DNA of 12,716 bases from Hamiltosporidium magnivora. Taxonomy: Eukaryota; Microsporidia; Dubosqiidae. The stretch covers positions 1 through 12,716 of the forward strand of contig PITI01000422.1 of NCBI GenBank assembly GCA_004325065.1. Reading direction: 5' to 3'. The notes under the pieces were generated by a model. It searched no databases, was not told the DNA's origin, and was given only the letters and a program-made list of their open reading frames with translations. Position 1 is the first letter of the stretch. Each line of letters begins with the position of its first letter. Shown here one piece after another: positions 8,844 through 12,716 of this stretch. A program made the position numbers and the translations under genes.

Positions 8844-9538
8844 TTAATCTTACTAGGAAATGATCACTATATATGTCAGTCGGCTCTTCTAAACTGCGCA
8901 AATCATAACACTTGATGCATGTCTAGAATAAATAATTACCCGTGCAGTTGTTTATACGTCTCTTCATCACTAGAATGTCAGTATATTTGTGTATTCTCTT
9001 ATGCGCGAAAAAGCTGCTGGAAGCAGTCATTTTTTTGCTTACTGCGAAAGCAATCAATCTGAAACCATTATTATTAGATTCTAGGTGAATAATATCTTTT
9101 CCATTATAGCCGATTATATGTTTCTGTATCTATTTTAGCGTTAAAATCTCCTATAACAATTTTTATATCATATATAGGTTTTTTGTCATATATATCTTCT
9201 AAACTAATATGAAATCTGTCCTTATCATCTTTGTTTGGAGCATGTACACACACCAAGGTAGGGCCAAAAAATCGACTTTTTATCCTAATTGAACATAGTC
9301 ATTATCTATGAGCCTATAGTCAAAAATTCTGTTAAATATATGTTTTTCATCCCAAAGGCTGTTCAAAAGTATGATTTGTATTTCCTTTGTAAAAAACAGT
9401 ATATTCTTTTTTTTTAAAAAACGATAGTTCCTTTCCATTGTACTTCTTGTAGAGCCACGATATCATTATTATATTTCTTCGTTTCTGCGTTATATTAGCC
9501 AGTACTTCTGCTCGGAAAAGGCGGCTTAAACTCCACGT
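8844..9538 (-). pseudogene. LINE fragment: apurinic-type endonuclease domain
   Basis: Conserved pieces of the endonuclease/exonuclease/phosphatase fold appear in order. They are: TWSLSRLFRAEVLANIT (about 9488-9538); DIVALQEVQWKG with the catalytic Glu at 9444-9446; KKEYTVFYKG (about 9384-9413); VCVHAPNKDDKDRF (near 9220-9260); IVIGDFNAKI with GDFNA at 9137-9151; NNNGFRLIAFA (near 9060-9090); HKRIHKYTDI (near 8980-9005); and SDHFLVRLK with SDH at 8861-8869. All signature residues except the usual Asn in the first motif (T-W-N becomes T-W-S) are visible, but the pieces sit in different frames, with a clear +1 shift near 9118. Confidence 0.85.
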
Positions 9539-9545
9539 TCATATT

Positions 9546-9767
9546 TTAGTCACATTTCTTGTAAAATTTTTTTTTTTCATTTCTTCGTTTCTTTTTCGTT
9601 TCGTAACAATATGATTTTCCGAGAGGATTCGCTATCTCTATGACCAACCCTTGTTTATCCGGACTTGGACTGGAAAAGAGTACCATAGCACTAGCATTAC
9701 CGGAATTATAGCGCCAGAATTCTGTGCGAACACTTCTAAAATCTCTTAGAGCAATTATTCCATAGTT
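9546..9767 (-). pseudogene. Open frame at the 5' end of the LINE, unknown
   Basis: A 73-codon frame without an early ATG (first ATG at 9684-9686) runs from a stop at 9768-9770 to a stop at 9546-9548, just before the endonuclease. It reads SVRTEFWRYNSGNASAMVLF, then DKQGLVIEIANPLGKSYC, then a Lys/Arg-rich end. The base mix is fuller than in the flanks. It is probably the 5' part of the LINE, either untranslated or a short N-terminal extension. I do not recognise the peptide. Confidence 0.35.
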
Positions 9768-10457
9768 TTATATAAAATCAATTGGTTCGAAGAACGAATT
9801 TAATAAGCCAAGATGCAGTATAGGGCGGTATTTCATTATCTTGTATTAATTTTCTAATCTATTTTGTTCGAATTAATTTTTGGGCAAATTAATAGTAGAG
9901 ATGAATGCCAGATCATATCAATGTATAATAAAAACCCTGCATAACAATAAAAGAAGTTGTATAAAATTTATATGTTAAACAAAAAATCTAGTTAATTCAT
10001 TTACTTGATTCGGTTTCTAATTCTTTAGTATAGGTGTTCATGTAGATAGTTATTGTAAAATTTTCAGTCTAAAGATCTGCTACGCATTTTAATATTTAGA
10101 AAACAAATTCGCCACGATTTTAATAATTATCTTATGATAAGTGAAATCAAAAAATTTTTTTTTAATAGATGCAACTTATATATTTTCAGTTTTTGGTATG
10201 TGGCGAGAAATATGAAAAATTGACACGAGAACTTACATTGTATTTTAAAAGAACACAATGATTTTCGTATTCTTCAGTTAAAATTTTTTGAAATGATTTC
10301 ATTTTTTTATTGAAAAAACTTTTTTCGGAGTAAAATGCAAATGTTTTTCTCAAAAAATATAACTAAATGATTTTATCTAGCTAATGGTTTAACTGGGTTA
10401 TCATTTTACCAAAAAAAATTTTGACACTTAAAAACCATAAAAAATAAAAAAAGTAAA
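9768..10457. other. AT-rich spacer between LINE and secreted-protein gene
   Basis: No open frame, RNA or clear repeat is seen. The first 60-100 bases may still belong to the LINE 5' end. A short palindrome, TTATC-TTA-TGATAA, lies near 10128-10140. This spacer includes the 3' flank of the minus-strand 523-aa gene. Confidence 0.55.
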
Positions 10458-10463
10458 TTTATT
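10458..10463 (-). terminator. AATAAA overlapping the stop codon of the 523-aa gene
   Basis: The minus strand reads GAATAAATT at the end of the coding region, so a perfect AATAAA shares bases with the TAA stop. Polyadenylation signals overlapping or adjoining stop codons are reported in compact microsporidian genes. Chance cannot be excluded in AT-rich DNA. Confidence 0.35.
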
Positions 10464-12030
10464 CTTCAAAAATAAGAGTTCTTTTCATTATAACTTTCTC
10501 ATCAATTCCAAAATACTTGTTCAATGTTGACTCAAAAAAATATGAAAAACATAAAACCACCGTTTGTTTCAGTTCCGCGATGTAATCACTTGGATCATTA
10601 TCATGCAAAATTGAATCTTCCAGTCTATATTTTTTGGCGAATTCACTAAATATATCTTTAAACACGGAATCTTCGATTTTATAAATATTAAATAATGCAT
10701 GTGTTGATGATTTAATTATATTCTTTAATTTCACCAAAAAATTCTTAATTTCGTTTTGGAAAAGTTCCAACTCAGGGGTTTCCTTTAGAATTTCCCTTAA
10801 TTTTTCTTCTTGTTCCGTTTTTGAGCCGAAAAAAATTGTTCTTATAAGGCGAAAAAACTTATATTTCTTTAATTTTGAAAATAATTGATCAATAAAAACT
10901 ACAATCCAATTTTCAATCGACAAATTAAACGACAAGTATAAAGTTCGGCATTGCAATTGAAAACAAAACGATTTCAAATATTCAGATTGCTGTTGCGTCC
11001 ATTCCAAATCACTAGGAAAAATACAATTTATGTTATTCTGAATCACAAGTTGTGCATGTAAATTTTTACAATCGATAATACACGTAAGATTATGTCTTCT
11101 AAACGCATTAGCAAAGTTTTCATTTGAATACTTTTCAAACACGAAATGAGAAAGAGTATAAACCAACTTATTTTTTAAATCTTCACACAGTTCAGAAATA
11201 GAATAATTGTAAAACTTTGGTAATTCCCATCTGTTTTTTAAATAATATTTTCTTAAAATCTTAAAAAATTCATTATTTTTAATTTCTATATTTAAGCATT
11301 CTTCATTTATTTTAGAAACAGAAGAAGAAATGGATTCATTTTTGCATTTAAGTAAATGAAACCCACCTACGAAAACCCTACATAAAACAACTTCAAGCAA
11401 AAATTTTTTAAATTCTTCATCTTTAATACTTTCTTGTATTGATTTAATTTTTTCTTCTTTGCTAGTCAGTGTAGTTTCATTTTCTTTTCCTCCTTTGATT
11501 TCATTAAGCAAGGATATGAAATATGGATCGGAAAAGTTTAAACCAATCAAATTTTCATCTAAATCCGAAATTTCTTTTTCATTCAAAATATTCAGTTGAC
11601 TGCAACATTGAATATATTTCTTCACAAACCTCGGAATAAAATTTAAATATATCGATCTATATATAAGCTTTACATTTTTTAAATGTACATAAGTAGGACA
11701 TTCTTCAATTTCTTTTAGTTGTTCTTTAATAGATTCTTGCATTGAGTCTTCAAATATCGGTTTAATTAATTTCATATGTTCTTCTAATATAACTTTAAAG
11801 TCTGGCATAACTAGAGAAATGTCATCTATTACATCTTGATGTCTATTTGTCAATATAATATGAAAACACTCAGACTCTTTCGATTCAAATGTAGCGCGGT
11901 TCTTTTCTTCTAGTAATTTTACATCAGAATACTTAAAATTTTCTAAATCATTATTCATATCTCTTGGCGTTGCATCTAAAATTTTGCTATAAAAAACGGT
12001 TTGAACAAGAAGAATTGTGAAAAAATACAT
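10459..12030 (-). CDS. Secreted cysteine-containing orphan protein, 523 aa
   Basis: I do not recognise a family. Residues 1-20 look like a signal peptide (MYFFTILLVQTVFYSK, exit near LDA/T). The rest is long, mostly helical in pattern, rich in Lys, Glu, Asn, Phe and Ile, and has no second clear membrane span. Fourteen Cys lie in the mature part, at about 55, 111, 142, 143, 217, 229, 245, 282, 317, 321, 336, 356, 361 and 494, including a CC pair and a C-x3-C. This suits a disulfide-bonded exported protein. An aromatic stretch at 363-383 (TLYLSFNL then NWIVVFIDQLF) is amphipathic. The frame is open for 1.57 kb in DNA this AT-rich, so the gene is certainly real. The first in-frame ATG gives the signal peptide, which supports this start, but unlike the gene at 1028 there is no CCC before it. 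It may belong to one of the large lineage-specific secreted families of microsporidia. Confidence 0.85.
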   Translation of the reverse strand: MYFFTILLVQTVFYSKILDATPRDMNNDLENFKYSDVKLLEEKNRATFESKESECFHIILTNRHQDVIDDISLVMPDFKVILEEHMKLIKPIFEDSMQESIKEQLKEIEECPTYVHLKNVKLIYRSIYLNFIPRFVKKYIQCCSQLNILNEKEISDLDENLIGLNFSDPYFISLLNEIKGGKENETTLTSKEEKIKSIQESIKDEEFKKFLLEVVLCRVFVGGFHLLKCKNESISSSVSKINEECLNIEIKNNEFFKILRKYYLKNRWELPKFYNYSISELCEDLKNKLVYTLSHFVFEKYSNENFANAFRRHNLTCIIDCKNLHAQLVIQNNINCIFPSDLEWTQQQSEYLKSFCFQLQCRTLYLSFNLSIENWIVVFIDQLFSKLKKYKFFRLIRTIFFGSKTEQEEKLREILKETPELELFQNEIKNFLVKLKNIIKSSTHALFNIYKIEDSVFKDIFSEFAKKYRLEDSILHDNDPSDYIAELKQTVVLCFSYFFESTLNKYFGIDEKVIMKRTLIFEE

Positions 12031-12716
12031 GAGTTTTTACACTTTTCTTTCTTTCTATACTTTTTTCAAATCAAATTTCTGTCAAAAATGTTGATTAAAA
12101 AACTGTTTTCCTTTTTTAGAGTTTTTTTCATCAAAAATCAAAAATCGAAAATCCATTCAAAAATCAGTTACAGCTGAAAAGGTTGAAATGAGATTAATGT
12201 TTTTCCGAAGAAAAATAAGCACCTCTTTTTGCTATAAAATATTGCGATTTATATTTTAAGAAGGGAATCATGTCGATATTTAATCTTGTTTCCTAATATT
12301 TATAGTTTGGATTGTTAAATATGGCCAGTAAATTAAGAATAAATAATTTTGAAATAAAAACTAACATTGATAATCGTAACGAGGAGCTCATTAAGTAAGC
12401 AGACAAAACTTAGAGAAAATTTGTTTATTTTTATTTTGATTATTAATCTTTTTTTATAAAAAAATAATTATTATATTTTAAGTCAGAAGTGAAGAGAGTA
12501 TAAGCACATAAAAAACTTTCTGCTTGGCAATGAGTGCGTGAAACTGGTGTGAGATCATTGTTTGGATTTTTGGTGGGAATACAACCACACTACATCTTTG
12601 GTTGTTCCATGGGAGTTGTTATGAGGAGGAGAGGTCTAAGAAACGGAGAAACTTTTTCTACAAATTTATTTGTTAGTTTTTTACGTAACCAGATTGCAGA
12701 CCGCAGCTGAACATGT
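12031..12716. other. Spacer upstream of the 523-aa gene; unassigned complex end
   Basis: The first ~100 bases are the 5' flank of the minus-strand gene. AAATTT lies at 12073-12078, with no CCC and no clear TATA near the start. CAAAAATC-like strings repeat at 12084-12170. A short + open frame at 12321-12398 encodes 25 residues and ends at AAG-TAA-GC, which also resembles an intron donor. From about 12490 to 12716 the sequence is much less AT-rich, with stops in all frames, and no family was recognised. It may be the edge of another element or gene beyond the window. Confidence 0.45.

Larger units (their letters stand above)
6613..9767 (-). mobile_element. Decayed non-LTR retrotransposon, RTE-like LINE, near full length
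   Basis: The minus strand carries, in order, an AP-type endonuclease, a long basic linker, a reverse transcriptase with an FADD box, and a C-terminal region with a K-x-R-R-L-R-W-L motif. This is the single-polyprotein layout of RTE-like LINEs, which encode about 950-1000 aa in roughly 3.2 kb, and the span here matches. The same architecture is very common in arthropod genomes, usually annotated as endonuclease-reverse transcriptase or craniofacial development protein 2-like. Many stops and frameshifts mean it cannot be active, yet all domains remain readable. The 3' end is set by the last stop in the C-terminal frame (6613-6615). The 5' edge is uncertain, near 9770-9830. The exact clade and the donor lineage need a phylogeny. 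Confidence 0.85.

Noticed and set aside
12321..12413. Short first exon (25 codons) with a GTAAGC donor at 12395 and an AG acceptor at 12413
   Set aside because: The implied 19-nt intron is shorter than known microsporidian introns, and the joined frame soon ends in a short hydrophobic string.

Overview
The window is very AT-rich eukaryotic DNA with sparse genes. Two intact genes lie about 9 kb apart, both apparently intronless and both starting with a signal peptide. Between them is AT-rich spacer holding at least three kinds of decayed transposable element. The gene at 1028 has AAATTT and CCC directly before its ATG, which is the start-codon signal known from Microsporidia. With the AT bias, the compact intronless secreted orphan proteins and the transposon-rich spacer, this suggests a microsporidian with an expanded genome (Edhazardia, Hamiltosporidium or similar). 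That assignment is inference; no rRNA, tRNA or housekeeping gene is present to confirm it.

Layout. 1-1000: low-complexity spacer with five tandem copies of a ~62-bp unit. 1001-1456: promoter module and a 139-aa secreted acidic protein. 1457-2580: spacer. About 2604-3154 (+): remains of a DNA-transposon transposase, best read as Merlin/IS1016-like. 3155-4170: spacer containing a perfect 10-bp array that should bend DNA. About 4170-5743 (-): broken but roughly full-length integrase of the KRBA2-like kind. 5744-6577: spacer. About 6613-9767 (-): near full-length, decayed RTE-like LINE with recognisable endonuclease, linker, reverse transcriptase (FADD box) and C-terminal region. 9768-10457: spacer. 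10459-12030 (-): 523-aa secreted, cysteine-containing orphan protein. 12031-12716: spacer with a higher-complexity end that I could not assign.

The two intact genes share no visible pathway; both look like candidate secreted or host-exposed proteins. The transposon remnants were recognised by reading conserved motifs across frames, not by a search. I see no new multi-gene system such as defence or biosynthesis. The points most worth following are the arthropod-like LINE, the KRBA2-like integrase, the phased A-tract array and the two secreted orphans.
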